64,000 bases of DNA from Saccharomycopsis fibuligera x Saccharomycopsis cf. fibuligera (taxonomy: Eukaryota; Ascomycota; Saccharomycetes; Ascoideales; Saccharomycopsidaceae), in assembly GCA_001936135.1 (NCBI GenBank), contig CP012817.1, positions 2,914,001-2,978,000 of the forward strand, in the 5' to 3' direction. A program made the translations under genes and the position numbers. How positions within the stretch are numbered: the first letter of the stretch is position 1; each line of letters opens with the position of its first letter. Positions 50,859 through 62,239 of the stretch are shown here, in pieces. The notes under the pieces are model-generated. The model was not told the origin of the DNA. It saw only the letters and a list, made by a program, of their open reading frames with translations, and ran no database searches.

Positions 50859-53315
50859 ATGTCGCAAGAAAACGGCCTCAATAACTCTGCGTCAAATTTG
50901 TCTGACACAAACTCGGATAGAGTGGGCACTCCTCAGCTAAATTCCGAAGGATCAGAGACCCAGCACCAGCAGCTGGGCTCCCCATACCAGCGCAGTATCC
51001 AAGCCCTAAGCAACCAGAACAGCGGAGGAAGCAACAGCAACAGCAACAGTAATAGCAACAATAACAACAACAACAACAACAACAATAATAATAATAACAA
51101 CAACATAAACAATTGCTCTCAAAAGCTTCATCAGCAGCTTCCTAAACTCAACACGAACTCTGGTATCCTAGGTCCAGGCTCCTTTGGCCAGCCTCCGAAT
51201 TTGTCGGCTATCAATAATTCTATCAACTTATCTTCTCCAACCCTAACGGGCCAACCGACTTCGAGAAAGTCCTCTTTTATTGGAAATAATGTCACATCGC
51301 CAATTAATGGACTCGGCGGCAGCAACAATAATTTGGTCAACTCAATAACTCAGTTGTCACTTAATACTTCAAAGAATATCAACGGAAATGGAAACAACAA
51401 CAGCGGCAGCATGTCATTGGGCTTGAACAGCGGCCTCGTATACCCCGTCAAGATTAAAAACGTTCCTTACGACTTGACTCCAAGAGAGGTATCCGCTATC
51501 TTTAGCTTGGCATCAGACTTTCTAGGCGCAGATTTGTTTTACGATGCTGGCAACAACTTGGTCATCAACGCTCGTTTCTCAAACATCAATGAAGCAACCA
51601 GAGTAGCAAGAGTTTTGGATGGTAAGCCTATATTTGGTCCAAACTATATTCCGGTTAGAGTTGATTTGGATGACTTGGCAACCACTGTTCAACATGCAAG
51701 CTCCGGTGGTATAGCTGGTAATAGCGGCATCAACAACAACAACAACGCCACCGCTAATAATGGTGCTGCTAATGCGCTCCAGAACGGAAACGCTAATGGG
51801 CATAATAGTAGCGGCAATGGTGGTAATATTAATCCAGGCACATCGTTGATTAGCCCAGGCATGAATCTTCCTTCGTTATCAAATTCATTACCGTTAACAT
51901 CTCCTCAAAATGTCACTGCTCCAACATCTATGTATCAGCATCAACAAATTAGCTTACCTAAAAGACACTCCAGCGCAGCTTCGGCTTCCAGATCAAGATT
52001 TTTGTTCAATAATGATTTTGGTGGCTCTTCAATCAATGAACATGCTTCTAGTCCGATTGATTTACCTCCTGTTACACCAACAACAGCAAATGCTAATGCT
52101 GGTAAATCCTTATTGTTGATGGAAACTCAAGCTGATGCTCGTGAGTACGAACAACTTGTTAGAGATCCTTGGAACAGCAACAATTCTGCTTCTGCTGGTA
52201 ATGTTGGCCCCGAGGTCCATAATGGTCAAATTATGGGTAAACCTTCTGTCTCTGCGTTGGGTTCTCAACCAGCAACTCCTATTGGCTTTGAATGGGGTAC
52301 CGCTACAGCTAATACAGAGGCTAGCCATCCAACCGCAAGAAGAACTAGCTCTTCATTTTTCCCAAGTGGTTTGAAACCAACTAACCAACCAAGCATATTG
52401 GCACAAGCCTCTAATAGCAGACATCCGAGTAGTGCTGGTGCTTTGAACAAAACCGCATCGCCGCCAAATAATGTTGCTAATATTGGAACAGTTAGTAATG
52501 GGTCTATCCTTAATGGTTCTAATAGCAATAACGCTTCGATTCCTCCTGGTAGTGCTCCATCAAACGCTGGCTCTGTATCTACAGGAAGTGGCGTTGATTT
52601 ATCTTTACTTGCTAGAGTCCCATTGCCTTCTAATCCAGCTGATCAGAATCCACCATGCAATACACTATATGTGGGAAATTTGCCACCTGATGCTACTGAA
52701 ACCGAGTTGAGAGCTCTTTTTGCTCCCCAAAGTGGATTCCGTCGTTTGAGCTTTAAGAATAAGGCACCAAATAATTCTAGCAGTAATTCTCACTCTCATG
52801 GACCAATGTGCTTTGTTGAATTTGAAGATGTAGGCTATGCTACCAAAGCATTGGCTGAGTTGTATGGTAGGGCTTTACCAAGACCTGGTGCGTCGAGTAA
52901 AGGTGGTATTAGGCTAAGTTTTTCGAAAAATCCATTGGGGGTTAGAGGACCAGGACAAAGAAGGGGCAGCTCAAACTACACTAATTTCCAGAGTTATAAC
53001 AATGCCCCGCCTCCCCCACCTCCTCAGCAGCAGCAGCAGCAACAACAACAACAACAACAACAGCAACAACAGCAACAGCAACAACAGCAACAACAGCAAC
53101 AGCAACAGCATATTGTTCAGCCTCTTTCTCAGAATCAGCAACAACAACAACAACAGACGGGATTACCTCAAGGTTATCACCAGACTCAGGTTCAACTTTC
53201 ACCGCAAGCTCAACTCCAGCAGCAGCAACAGCATTCGCAACAACCTCATGGACCTTTACTGTTGGCCAACAATAATAGTAATAATTCTATTGTTAACCAA
53301 ACCCAGTTGGTTTGA
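50859..53315 (+). CDS. WHI3: RNA-binding cell-size regulator Whi3
   Basis: 818 aa from the first ATG. Whi3 binds GCAUY-type mRNA sites, restrains G1 cyclin CLN3 and links cell size to Start; in Candida it affects filamentation. An Asn run at residues about 58-85 is followed by an RRM-like region at 194-275 ([24 protein letters not shown] ... [20 protein letters not shown]). The strongly conserved C-terminal RRM covers about 600-700: [55 protein letters not shown] and [21 protein letters not shown], nearly identical to yeast Whi3. A proline run then a run of about 28 Gln (from residue 722) and further Gln-rich sequence close the protein. These low-complexity parts fit its known ability to form condensates. 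An upstream TTG start would add 19 residues; I prefer ATG. Confidence 0.95.
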   Translation: MSQENGLNNSASNLSDTNSDRVGTPQLNSEGSETQHQQLGSPYQRSIQALSNQNSGGSNSNSNSNSNNNNNNNNNNNNNNNNINNCSQKLHQQLPKLNTNSGILGPGSFGQPPNLSAINNSINLSSPTLTGQPTSRKSSFIGNNVTSPINGLGGSNNNLVNSITQLSLNTSKNINGNGNNNSGSMSLGLNSGLVYPVKIKNVPYDLTPREVSAIFSLASDFLGADLFYDAGNNLVINARFSNINEATRVARVLDGKPIFGPNYIPVRVDLDDLATTVQHASSGGIAGNSGINNNNNATANNGAANALQNGNANGHNSSGNGGNINPGTSLISPGMNLPSLSNSLPLTSPQNVTAPTSMYQHQQISLPKRHSSAASASRSRFLFNNDFGGSSINEHASSPIDLPPVTPTTANANAGKSLLLMETQADAREYEQLVRDPWNSNNSASAGNVGPEVHNGQIMGKPSVSALGSQPATPIGFEWGTATANTEASHPTARRTSSSFFPSGLKPTNQPSILAQASNSRHPSSAGALNKTASPPNNVANIGTVSNGSILNGSNSNNASIPPGSAPSNAGSVSTGSGVDLSLLARVPLPSNPADQNPPCNTLYVGNLPPDATETELRALFAPQSGFRRLSFKNKAPNNSSSNSHSHGPMCFVEFEDVGYATKALAELYGRALPRPGASSKGGIRLSFSKNPLGVRGPGQRRGSSNYTNFQSYNNAPPPPPPQQQQQQQQQQQQQQQQQQQQQQQQQQQQHIVQPLSQNQQQQQQQTGLPQGYHQTQVQLSPQAQLQQQQQHSQQPHGPLLLANNNSNNSIVNQTQLV
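53025..53109 (+). repeat. CAG/CAA repeat coding poly-Gln in Whi3
   Basis: About 28 Gln codons, mostly CAA with interspersed CAG, directly after a proline run. A second Asn-coding AAC/AAT run lies at about 51055-51105. Both are likely to differ between strains. Confidence 0.9.
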
Positions 53316-54056
53316 TATTTCTTGTTTGAATCTGTTTGCATCTTTACTGTCTCCACTATATTTGCATTTTGTCTGTGCTTTTTATCAATTGTTGTCATTC
53401 TCACACATTTCGTTTCACGTTATTCATTATGTCTACTATTTTTATATTTTTCCTGCTTGCTGACCCCTAGGCTAACAAACCTCGAGCAATATTGACTTAC
53501 TAAAGCTTTGAGCCGAGGACACTAAATTAAAACTTGAGGCGTTTGTATGAAAGATTTTTGTATGTTTTCAATTAGTGGTTTCTCTGATTGTTTTTTTTCT
53601 TCGTCCTTTGTTTGCTTTTTTTTTTTGGCGATTTTAAGTTGCTGGATTGGATTGATCTTTTTAGATGTTGACTTTTTGTTGCTATGTTTGATTTTTAAAA
53701 GTGGTTAATTTTCAAACTTCCTCTTTTTTTTATTACTTTACTTTTGATGTTTCTATATTATCATATTATTATCATATTATCATCATATTATTATCATTGC
53801 TATTGCCATAATCTGTTATTTCCTTTCCCTATCCATTTTCATCTTCGTTTTCGTTCCCGTTTCCTTCTATTTTATCTGTTATCACTCTATTGTCATAATT
53901 TTTTTTTGAAGGTGTATTTAATGATCATTTTTAAATTTCATTGCAGTCATTTATAATTGATTTTATTACATTTTTTTTATTGCTATGGTCACTACTATTT
54001 TATACTATTGCTACCAACCTTTATTACTATTATTCCATTATCATTATCATCAGTAT

Positions 54057-54098
<42 letters not shown>

Positions 54099-55160
54099 TT
54101 TTATTATTGAGTTTCCTTTTTTATCATTTTGATTTAGCATATTGCTGCATGTGTTTTCTTTATTGTACTCAGATATTTTAGTTCCCTCTTTAAACAATTT
54201 TTTGCTTTTTATTTTTAATTGTTTGATTTCTCTAAACTTTTGCTCTTCTGTTCTGTTATTACTTATGTACAATTATGTTTGGTTTTGCAAACTTTTCCCC
54301 TCTATGAAAAGAGCTTTTTTCTGTTATTAATACTTTAATAGTTAGTCCTGAGACATTATTTCTTTTCAGTTTCTATATAAATGTATACATATTTTAGTAA
54401 TTTAGTTTTCCGGTTGTGCTTCTATCATTATTATGTCTTGCCACATACCGATATTGTATGAAAATGCTCACGTTTTTTTGAATTTAGTGTTCGTAAGACT
54501 AGTAAAGGACCAGAAAAAATGTGGATGTTGAAATGTGACATGCATTAAACACAGAAAAATCAAAACAACGCGCACGCATGAAAATTAGCAGATGCGAAAA
54601 AAGTAAAATACAGTAAAGTAATTATAAATATAAACATAAACATAAACAAACGGATAAATTAGCAGGCTTCATTTATTTTGGTTTACGCATCGAATATTGT
54701 CAAGCCTAAAAACACTCATATCAACACTACACCAATCCATGAGATACAAAAATTGTATGCTAGAGGCGTTGTGGATAATTTGTCACTTACACCAACAACT
54801 TTTTTCCCACAACCTGTCCTGGATCAACATCTAGCATAGAATTGAAAACTTTTTGATCTTTTTTGTTTTTCAGCACTTTATCATATTTTCATAAATAACG
54901 ACTTCAATACCAGCAATTTTTCAGAATATAGGCCTTTAATTTCAGGGCTTCCAGTATCAAAACTGAAATAATCTTATTGGACGAAAAATATTCAACATTA
55001 AATACAAATTATCAAACATCAATACCATACATTACACATCATCGATTGAAAATTAAGAATACTACAAATAACAAGGCTGAATTTTCAATACTGAACTGTG
55101 GCATATAATATTGTATCGCGCTGTATCACGCAAAAGCCAAAACAAATTCATGCTCATAAC
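53316..55160. other. WHI3 3' region and CTF3 promoter
   Basis: About 1.8 kb, very AT-rich, with a T tract at about 54061-54096 and a tattatcatatta-type degenerate repeat at about 53755-53800. No gene is supported. The A-rich stretch of the last 150 bases fits the CTF3 leader. Confidence 0.5.
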
Positions 55161-58100
55161 ATGACAGTGCCCAGGGACATAGACAAGGAAATATCTAAGC
55201 TAATAAAATCGTTAACCACAAATCATCAGCCTGGAGGAATTCAAAACTCAATTCAGAGAAAAACTCGTAAGGAACAGCACCAACAAACAAATTACAAAGA
55301 TATTCTTAAAGAAACAATTGAACAACTTCTGGAAATAACTTGCGAGTACGGCGTTTCCAATAAGCAACTCAATTCATTGATCAACATTATTACTTTTGTT
55401 CATGTTCCAGATCAACTGGACGATGACAAAAAGAAGCCGAGTAAGACTGAAAAGTACCTGAATGAATTGACCCCTTCTATGAAAGTACGTATTATTAATG
55501 ATGTGTTGTTTCCTAGAAGCCCTATTCCGGAAAAAATAGTAATTAAGATTGTTGGCTCCATGGGGACAGCCACTTCAACCACCAGCAAACGAAGAGCTGG
55601 AAACAAGTCAAAAGTTTCAAAGCTGTCACTATCATTGCTGCTGTCGCAGTGTCCTCAGCAGCAGATATTGCCGTCGCAAGTAGTATCATTTCCGGATAAA
55701 AGAGTTCAATCAACCCTTTTGAAATGGCTAGTTTGTGTCAGCTTCTTCCTTAGCCATCGCAACTCACATCAACAAAATCCAAAACATAGGCAATATTTTG
55801 GGGAAAGTAATGGAAAAATCTTATCTAAGCTAAATTTGATACTTTTCAATTTATTAGCAATCGATAATCTACGCCCTTATGCATGCCATTTGTTGTTCCT
55901 AAGCACTGAGCGTCATATGGTTAAACCATGGCGGATTCAGTATTTGCAAACCATGGAAAAAAAATTATGGGGTTATGGTGTTAGTAGTAATAGCGCTGGT
56001 GGTAGTGGACTTGGTCAACTGCAGATAAGTGCCCTTTTGATGCATTATCAAAGTTTAATACCCAGAGGAATTATCAACAAAGGAATTGGTAAGAGTAAGA
56101 ATAGCCATGCAAGTGTGAAAAACGAAGGTGGCAGTGAAATAAATGAGCATAAGAGGAGCATTAGTGAATATGAGGATAGCGAAAATGAAGATAAAGAGGA
56201 ACGATTCGATTCAAGTGATTGGCTGATGGTGAGAATGAATTTGTCTCAGATCAATACTTCCAAAGTGTTCAAGTATCCAAACATGACCTTTTTGATAAAA
56301 TGGCAACAAGTCATCGAGAAAGTTTATAAGGATCATGATAACAACGGTAGGGATCTCTTAATTTACAGGAACAAATTCCAAGAAGTGATTAGTGAACATT
56401 TAGCTCAATTGCAAGCATTCGAGGATTCTTTAACTAAAAAACGAAAATTAAATCATGATTTTAGTGGTAATGGTAGCAGTGCTTTCAATAACATTGCATA
56501 CTATAACTCTAAATTTTTCAAAATCTCACAAATGATTCCTGAAGATAATATTGAGAATTTTGCGTTATTGTACCCAAACATTGCCTTTTACAATAATTAT
56601 GATGGTGTAACGGGTTCACCAACAGTAAACGAAGTGGTATGGTGTGATATCAACAATAATCGAAAATTTATTAGTGTTGTCAGTGATTTACAAGTTCCAT
56701 TACAACTAAATCGAATTTTTCAAGATAATTCATTTTTCCAAATTTACATTCTTTCTCATTTATTCAAATTAGATGCAAATTTAGATAAAGATATGGTCAT
56801 GAATAGCGATGAAAATGAAAAGCAAAATCCAACATTGACAGCAAAAACACAGTTAGATCAGTTTGATTTTTATGTGGGCTTATTATTGCATAATGCTGAT
56901 TCTGCTGGCATGAAAGAGATTACTGCGGTGTTGGATGGCGTACTAACGTATGCTAAAATAACTGGAGACTTGATCCCATCAATGGAAAAATTTGCAATGT
57001 CTGGGTATGGTATTAGTTCAGCTTTGGCAAAAATGAAGTGGCTGTATATTTGGAAATTTCTACCGTATTTAAATATGAAAAATGATTTAAGATGTCGAAA
57101 ATTTGTGGAAGTTTATGAGCCAATGTTTTTATGTACAAGTGGTAATACTAGCAGCGTTGAATGGACCTGCCTGTTTTTGAATAGTTTGTGTGAGCTCGTT
57201 CTCAGAAATATTGAAGCTTTGAATTTTGAAGCTAAAGAAGATATAGAAGAAGAAACGAACCCAGAGTTCCAACAGCAATGCTACAGGTCATTATTCAATT
57301 TATACACCCGCTTCTTGAACCACTTGCTTTTCAAATCACAACATATAAACCACTCAGAAAACATACAATTCTTACACTCAGCATCCAATTACATCATGCT
57401 CATTGATAAGTTCCCCATGCGTGCCAATTTTTTCCAAATTGTCAACCCATTACTTGTGTATCGATACTTGATTTCAAATAACCATATTTTAATTGACGAG
57501 ATTTGCCGGTATGTTGTATATTTAAAAAATTATCCAATGTCGGCAATGATGGGTCAAGTTGCAGACGAAAAAAAAGACAAGTTTGGCAAATTTATCGAGT
57601 TGAGAAACAGTTATGTTTTGGATATATGTAATGCATTATGGCGTCATAAACCTTTTGATAAGCATAATAAGACATTGGGGTTCTTGCTCGAGGATTATGT
57701 CATTGATAGGTTGAAGAGTAGTCAACGGCGGTTGCATCAGCAAAGGAACCAACTCGAGAAAAACCAACCTCAGAAGCAAAGCAGTGAGGATATCTTTGGG
57801 AAGGATAAATACTGGCTTGAAGTTAATCATAATACTGCGCTAAGTTCTGCTGTTTGTCATATAATTAGAACCTTAGAACAAGAGCACCAGAAAGAGCAAG
57901 AGCAAGAGCAAGAGCAAGAACAAGAACAGCCTAAAGTGAGCATAAAGCTAATCAGACCAATAACTGCTGAAAATTTCAAAAATCCTGCTGTAAAGAGGAC
58001 AGTTTTTTTGCCAAAAGTAAAAAGCGACAATGACAGCGGCCAGGGGGATAAAGAAAACGAGAATAAAAATGAGGCTAGTGATGTCAAAGCAAGTGACAAA

Positions 58101-58238
58101 GAATGGCTTGATTGTAAGCTCAGTTACGATGATTTTAGAATCGCTGTGCTCAACCAGTTGAGTAAATCTCATCACTGTGAAGGTATTGCGGAGTTACTAT
58201 TCACCTCGTTGAAGAGTCTTCATAATAAAAGAGAATGA
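55161..58238 (+). CDS. CTF3: Kinetochore protein Ctf3/Mis6 (CENP-I)
   Basis: 1025 aa from the first ATG. Mis6/CENP-I is a HEAT-repeat subunit of the inner-kinetochore CCAN complex. Family features are concentrated in the first third: TCEYGVSNKQLNSLINII, MKVRIINDVLFPRSPIPEKIVIKIVGSMG, TLLKWLVCVSFF, and SKLNLILFNLLAIDNLRPYACHLLFLSTERHMVKPWRIQYLQTM, the pattern of the Mis6 domain. The remainder is long, helical and poorly conserved, with a Lys/Glu insert (about residues 325-355) and an EQEQEQ tract near residue 915. An upstream in-frame GTG would add 21 codons, with no ATG; I start at MTVPRDIDKE. The protein is larger than S. cerevisiae Ctf3 (733 aa). Many CTG codons occur in variable parts. Confidence 0.85.
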   Translation: MTVPRDIDKEISKLIKSLTTNHQPGGIQNSIQRKTRKEQHQQTNYKDILKETIEQLLEITCEYGVSNKQLNSLINIITFVHVPDQLDDDKKKPSKTEKYLNELTPSMKVRIINDVLFPRSPIPEKIVIKIVGSMGTATSTTSKRRAGNKSKVSKLSLSLLLSQCPQQQILPSQVVSFPDKRVQSTLLKWLVCVSFFLSHRNSHQQNPKHRQYFGESNGKILSKLNLILFNLLAIDNLRPYACHLLFLSTERHMVKPWRIQYLQTMEKKLWGYGVSSNSAGGSGLGQLQISALLMHYQSLIPRGIINKGIGKSKNSHASVKNEGGSEINEHKRSISEYEDSENEDKEERFDSSDWLMVRMNLSQINTSKVFKYPNMTFLIKWQQVIEKVYKDHDNNGRDLLIYRNKFQEVISEHLAQLQAFEDSLTKKRKLNHDFSGNGSSAFNNIAYYNSKFFKISQMIPEDNIENFALLYPNIAFYNNYDGVTGSPTVNEVVWCDINNNRKFISVVSDLQVPLQLNRIFQDNSFFQIYILSHLFKLDANLDKDMVMNSDENEKQNPTLTAKTQLDQFDFYVGLLLHNADSAGMKEITAVLDGVLTYAKITGDLIPSMEKFAMSGYGISSALAKMKWLYIWKFLPYLNMKNDLRCRKFVEVYEPMFLCTSGNTSSVEWTCLFLNSLCELVLRNIEALNFEAKEDIEEETNPEFQQQCYRSLFNLYTRFLNHLLFKSQHINHSENIQFLHSASNYIMLIDKFPMRANFFQIVNPLLVYRYLISNNHILIDEICRYVVYLKNYPMSAMMGQVADEKKDKFGKFIELRNSYVLDICNALWRHKPFDKHNKTLGFLLEDYVIDRLKSSQRRLHQQRNQLEKNQPQKQSSEDIFGKDKYWLEVNHNTALSSAVCHIIRTLEQEHQKEQEQEQEQEQEQPKVSIKLIRPITAENFKNPAVKRTVFLPKVKSDNDSGQGDKENENKNEASDVKASDKEWLDCKLSYDDFRIAVLNQLSKSHHCEGIAELLFTSLKSLHNKRE

Positions 58239-58682
58239 ATAGTAATTTTTTTTTCAAAAAAAAAAAAAAAAACAAAAAAAAAACAAAAACAAAAAACAAA
58301 GCAAAACAAAGCAAAACAAAATGCCTATATATCATGCATATATGGGGTCACAACTCACTATAAGAAGTTTTGAAAAAATGATTCTGTGACAATTGCAACT
58401 GCAAATATAACGCCATCATTGACCAAATATAGGTTCGTATCATAGCATCATATACGTACAGTAATCGAGCCTGATTAGCCTGTTTTGATTGCGACGAAGC
58501 TTCACTATGCTGCCGACATGATTTGGAAAGACTAGGGTACGGGCAATTATGTGGTAAGTATATAGTATGGTCTAGTAGTAAAATTTAAGCAATAAATAAG
58601 AGATTATAAATTTGATATGACAAAGGAAAGTGAAAACTAAAGATTGTACATAAAACAAACATTGGTGAAATTATATTAGCGA
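58239..58682. other. Convergent intergenic region
   Basis: Between CTF3 and OCA1 stops. An A-rich stretch with caaagcaaaa repeats occupies about 58256-58320. No gene is seen. Confidence 0.55.
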
Positions 58683-59735
58683 TTACGATAACAACCAATT
58701 AGGAGCCAACTCAGGATCGATTCTAATGCTCTTTATATCAAATGCTTCGATCAATAATTCCACCAAAATTCTACCTCCTTTGGAACCCGTAAACCGTCTA
58801 TATTCTTCCGAAACACTAGCCAAATTCCAACCTTGTAATCTTCTCAAGCATCCAATAACAGTCCCTGTACGATGTCTACCCATGCCACAACATACAAGAA
58901 TAGGATAATAATTCTTATTAGCAATGATTTGAAGTGCTTGAGTAATAGAATTTTCACTTAGACCATCCCATGGGTTACTAGTTCCATCGGAATTCATTCC
59001 GCCAATATAATGCACGTTAATGTCATTATTATCCGCAAATTCCAAAAAATCATCAGTAGGATCCTCTGAAGCAAGCCATACGATGTTCCGGATTTTGAGC
59101 TGTTTGAGAAAAGAGTGGTTGATAGGAGTAGGTTGACCACTGCGGTACAAGTGTCTTTCCACTGGACAGAAATTAAGCGGCGGCACCACTTTGAGCACCG
59201 GGGCTCTGGATATTGTTATTATGTTGCCATTTTGTAGTGGGCGTTGTTGCTGATGCTGTGTATTGTCATTTGAATTTATTTGCTGCTGTTGGTAGTCTGG
59301 CTGTCCCGTATATAAATTTCCATGTTCCGAGTTTTGAAAATTGTTGTCTATTCGTGCATACTGAATACTATTTTGCTGCTGTTGTGAATTTATATTTTGA
59401 CGTACCTGTTGATTGTCGTTATATTGAACCTGGGACTGCTGCTGCTGGTCGTGGTGGTTGTGAAAATTGGTGCTAAAACTCTCATGTTGTGCTGCTGTGC
59501 CCTGCTGGTTTATGGAGTCTATAGACACAAAGTCAGGGTCCTGCTGAAGCCTTAGCAAATCGTCCTCTTTGTTGTGTTTCAATTTGTTCTTTTTGTTCTT
59601 TTTGCTAGCTTTTGCATCGTCATTGTCCTTAGCGAATGAGTCTCCTTCCTCGGGAAGAGAGGAGGCCAATGGTTGTGGTTGGTGCGGGTGGCCTAACGGT
59701 ACCTGCGAGCTGTTTCCGTTGTCTGGCCATGCCAT
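58683..59735 (-). CDS. OCA1: Oca1-type dual-specificity phosphatase-like protein
   Basis: 350 aa. Oca1 belongs to the Siw14/Oca family of atypical Tyr/dual-specificity phosphatases that act on inositol pyrophosphates or partner in the Oca complex. The first 170 residues are low-complexity: a Lys run ([13 protein letters not shown]) and Gln/Asn-rich sequence. The phosphatase domain starts at [18 protein letters not shown] (185-202) and includes [17 protein letters not shown] and [11 protein letters not shown]. The signature loop CGMGRHRTG has C283 and R289 (Cx5R). The end ([32 protein letters not shown]) matches yeast Oca1 almost word for word. The catalytic Cys and Arg are present. It converges on CTF3 and diverges from OST2. 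Confidence 0.93.
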   Translation of the reverse strand: MAWPDNGNSSQVPLGHPHQPQPLASSLPEEGDSFAKDNDDAKASKKNKKNKLKHNKEDDLLRLQQDPDFVSIDSINQQGTAAQHESFSTNFHNHHDQQQQSQVQYNDNQQVRQNINSQQQQNSIQYARIDNNFQNSEHGNLYTGQPDYQQQQINSNDNTQHQQQRPLQNGNIITISRAPVLKVVPPLNFCPVERHLYRSGQPTPINHSFLKQLKIRNIVWLASEDPTDDFLEFADNNDINVHYIGGMNSDGTSNPWDGLSENSITQALQIIANKNYYPILVCCGMGRHRTGTVIGCLRRLQGWNLASVSEEYRRFTGSKGGRILVELLIEAFDIKSIRIDPELAPNWLLS

Positions 59736-60044
59736 TATGTTACGTGTGTTTTTGTATTATTGCGTATCTTGGGTTATAACAGGGTGATGACCAGTGAATC
59801 TAGCAATACTGCTGTTTCCATCATCGCCATAAGCGTCACTCATGTCGTCTTGTTGTTCTTGGTAAGAATCTTTTCCGTTGCTTGTAGCTGAGTCAGCATT
59901 TAATCAGCTGACTAGTAATCAGTAAAAGGAAAAAGACAAACACGTAAATGGAAACTCAACCAAGTATAATTTCAACATAAAAGTACATCCAATTACCATC
60001 AAAGCAGATCTATTCCAGCACACATACATACATACATACTCGCA
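59736..60044. promoter_or_regulatory. Shared divergent promoter of OCA1 and OST2
   Basis: The 309-base gap between the two start codons. No motif I would name; tandem catacata repeats lie just before the OST2 ATG. Confidence 0.45.
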
Positions 60045-60778
60045 ATGGTCAAATCAAAGAAACTCGCCGAATTGGCTGCCTCCAAGAAGTCCCAAGTTGC
60101 GAACTCCGATTCCAAAGCAAATGGTTCGTCTTCCTCTGCCGAGGCCGCCGCTGCCACCGTTGCCCAAGTGCCATTTGCCCAAGATTTCACTAATGCCATC
60201 GCCACAACGTTCGAAAACTACTTCAAAAGTCTTACGCCAAAATTAATGCTCATTGATACCTTTTTAGTATTTTTAGTGTTTTTGGGGGTTATTCAATTTG
60301 GTTTTGTTTTGCTCGTTGGAAACTTTCCATTCAATGCCTTTTTGGCTGGATTTATTGCTGCGGTGGGTCAGTTTGTGTTGACAGTGTCTTTAAGATTGCA
60401 ATATGTCGAGCGTAATAGAAAGGATTTCCCATCAGTGACTCCAGAACGGTAAGTTTATTAGCTTCTTCTCTAAATGTTTTTCTCAGCTGGTTAGCCTATG
60501 CTTCGCAATGTGTTGGCCTTGAATTTACAATTTCATCCAAACTGCATAGCCTCCAACCAACAGAGATTCGTAGAGTGGATTGCAAAATTATGATAATACA
60601 ATTGCCAAAATTTTATGGAACCAAGAATAACCGAGTCATAGCAATAACGATTTAAAATCTTGCCTAACTTTTTAAAACCTAAAATCAAATTACTAACACA
60701 CAAAATTATAGTGCGGTTGGTGATTACATATTTGCCAGTTTGATTTTACATTTCATTGCTTATCACTTCATCAATTAA
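60045..60778 (+). CDS. OST2: Oligosaccharyltransferase subunit Ost2 (DAD1), one intron
   Basis: Two exons: 60045-60448 and 60712-60778, total 156 aa. Ost2 is the DAD1 subunit of the ER oligosaccharyltransferase complex for N-glycosylation. A charged, Ala/Ser-rich N-terminus is followed by FTNAIATTFENYFKSLTPKLMLIDTFLVFLVFLGVIQFGFVLLVGNFPFNAFLAGFIAAVGQFVLTVSLRLQ, the family's membrane helices and the GQFVL motif. Exon 2 supplies RAVGDYIFASLILHFIAYHFIN, the conserved C-terminal end that matches yeast Ost2/DAD1, so the splice is well supported. The codon for Arg is split by the intron (CG|T). If unspliced, the frame ends at the donor with a TAA, losing the last helix. Confidence 0.94.
60449..60711 (+). 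other. Spliceosomal intron of OST2
   Basis: A 263-base intron that begins GTAAGTTTATTAG, has a perfect TACTAAC branch site at 60691-60697 and ends AAAATTATAG. Removing it restores the conserved C-terminus. Confidence 0.93.
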
Positions 60779-61166
60779 GAAAGGTGATATTTCTACTTTT
60801 CAGATGTTAATTTCTAGATTGAAATTAATATCAAAACTCATAAGTCATTATATTTTGAAAATGCTGACTTGAATGTTTTGCGCCGTCCTATATTATGTAT
60901 TGCGTCATTCCCCGCCAAAATGCTATAGTTATATCAACGAAATATAAAAATTCTTATGAGTATCGCACATATATATATGCATATATATGTTTTCCAGGGG
61001 TTTGCTATTGTAATGAATTTTTATTGAGTTTATACAAAGTTAGCTGCATCATATTTATAGTTGTTATTATCATGCCCGAGCAGGACTGTGTGCTTTCAAC
61101 ATCCTACTTCTCTCACTTTTGCAAATCAAAGCCTCTCTCATCCTTGATTTTTCTTTGTTTGTTTTG

Positions 61167-61208
<42 letters not shown>

Positions 61209-62239
61209 CAAAAAATAAAAAACTAAGTGTTGTTTTCCTCTTTGCTGATATATTTTGCCTACTTTGTCTATTTTTTCTTATTCTTTTTGTCTTTTGAAGT
61301 TGCAACAAATAGATGGTTTATACAAAACCGAATTTCTATAACTCATGATATGTAATGATTGTTTTTGTAAATTACAGTGCTTATTCTCTACTTTGCTTCA
61401 TTCGTCGCACAAATACACATGTGAGCATGATTTATGTGCCCTTGTGTATGCGCTAGTAATTGCTTAATATATGAATATTAATATGTCTATGAGAGGTGTA
61501 TATGGCGACCTATTTAAACAACCACAATCTGACTGAATAAACAGCACATATCTTGTCTGGTTGGCCGCGTGTCACTTAAGTTTTACTTCCTCCTTGAAAT
61601 GAAGCATACAACAATTAGCAAACAAATAGAAAATCATTAGAAAATTGAAAACTTTTGTATTATTTGTTTACTGAATTAACAAGATAATGATTAGATTAAA
61701 TTAAGGGATAATGTAAAAAAGCAGAAATTAAGAGAAAGTACAGCAAATAAACAATTTTTTTTCGAAAAAAACGGAGATTAAAGTAAACAGGTAAAAGAAA
61801 AACAAGGTACTAATAATAATAGAGATACTATTGGAAAAAAAATAACAAAAATGACAAAGGCAGGAACAAAGACAATGACAAAAAAAAAAAAAAAAAAAAA
61901 AAAAAAGTAGTCAAAAACAGACAAAAACATCAAAAATCAAGCATCAAAAGCAGCAACGAATTAATTTAAGTGTGCAATAACTGGAAGCCATAAAAAAATA
62001 AACAGGGTGGTAAATTGAATAGGCACAAAGTAGTAATAACTAAAGGATTAATAGGATGAAATTGAGCACAAGATGAAAAAAAGATACATTTTCAACTTTA
62101 TGCCTTTTCATCTTTTCCGTTTTTCTTGTCTTGTGTTTTTTTTTTCTTTTTATTTTTTTTTTCTTTTTCTCATTTGCTTTTGCTACCGAGTGAAAATAGA
62201 GGTGCAGAGTTGGATATCATTGAGAGTATTAACTCTGAT
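60779..62239. other. Convergent intergenic region of OST2 and RAS1
   Basis: About 1.5 kb, very AT-rich, with a T tract at about 61171-61208, an A tract at about 61879-61906, and a TATATATGCATATATATG palindrome near 60971-60989. No gene is supported; small frames are low-complexity. Confidence 0.5.
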
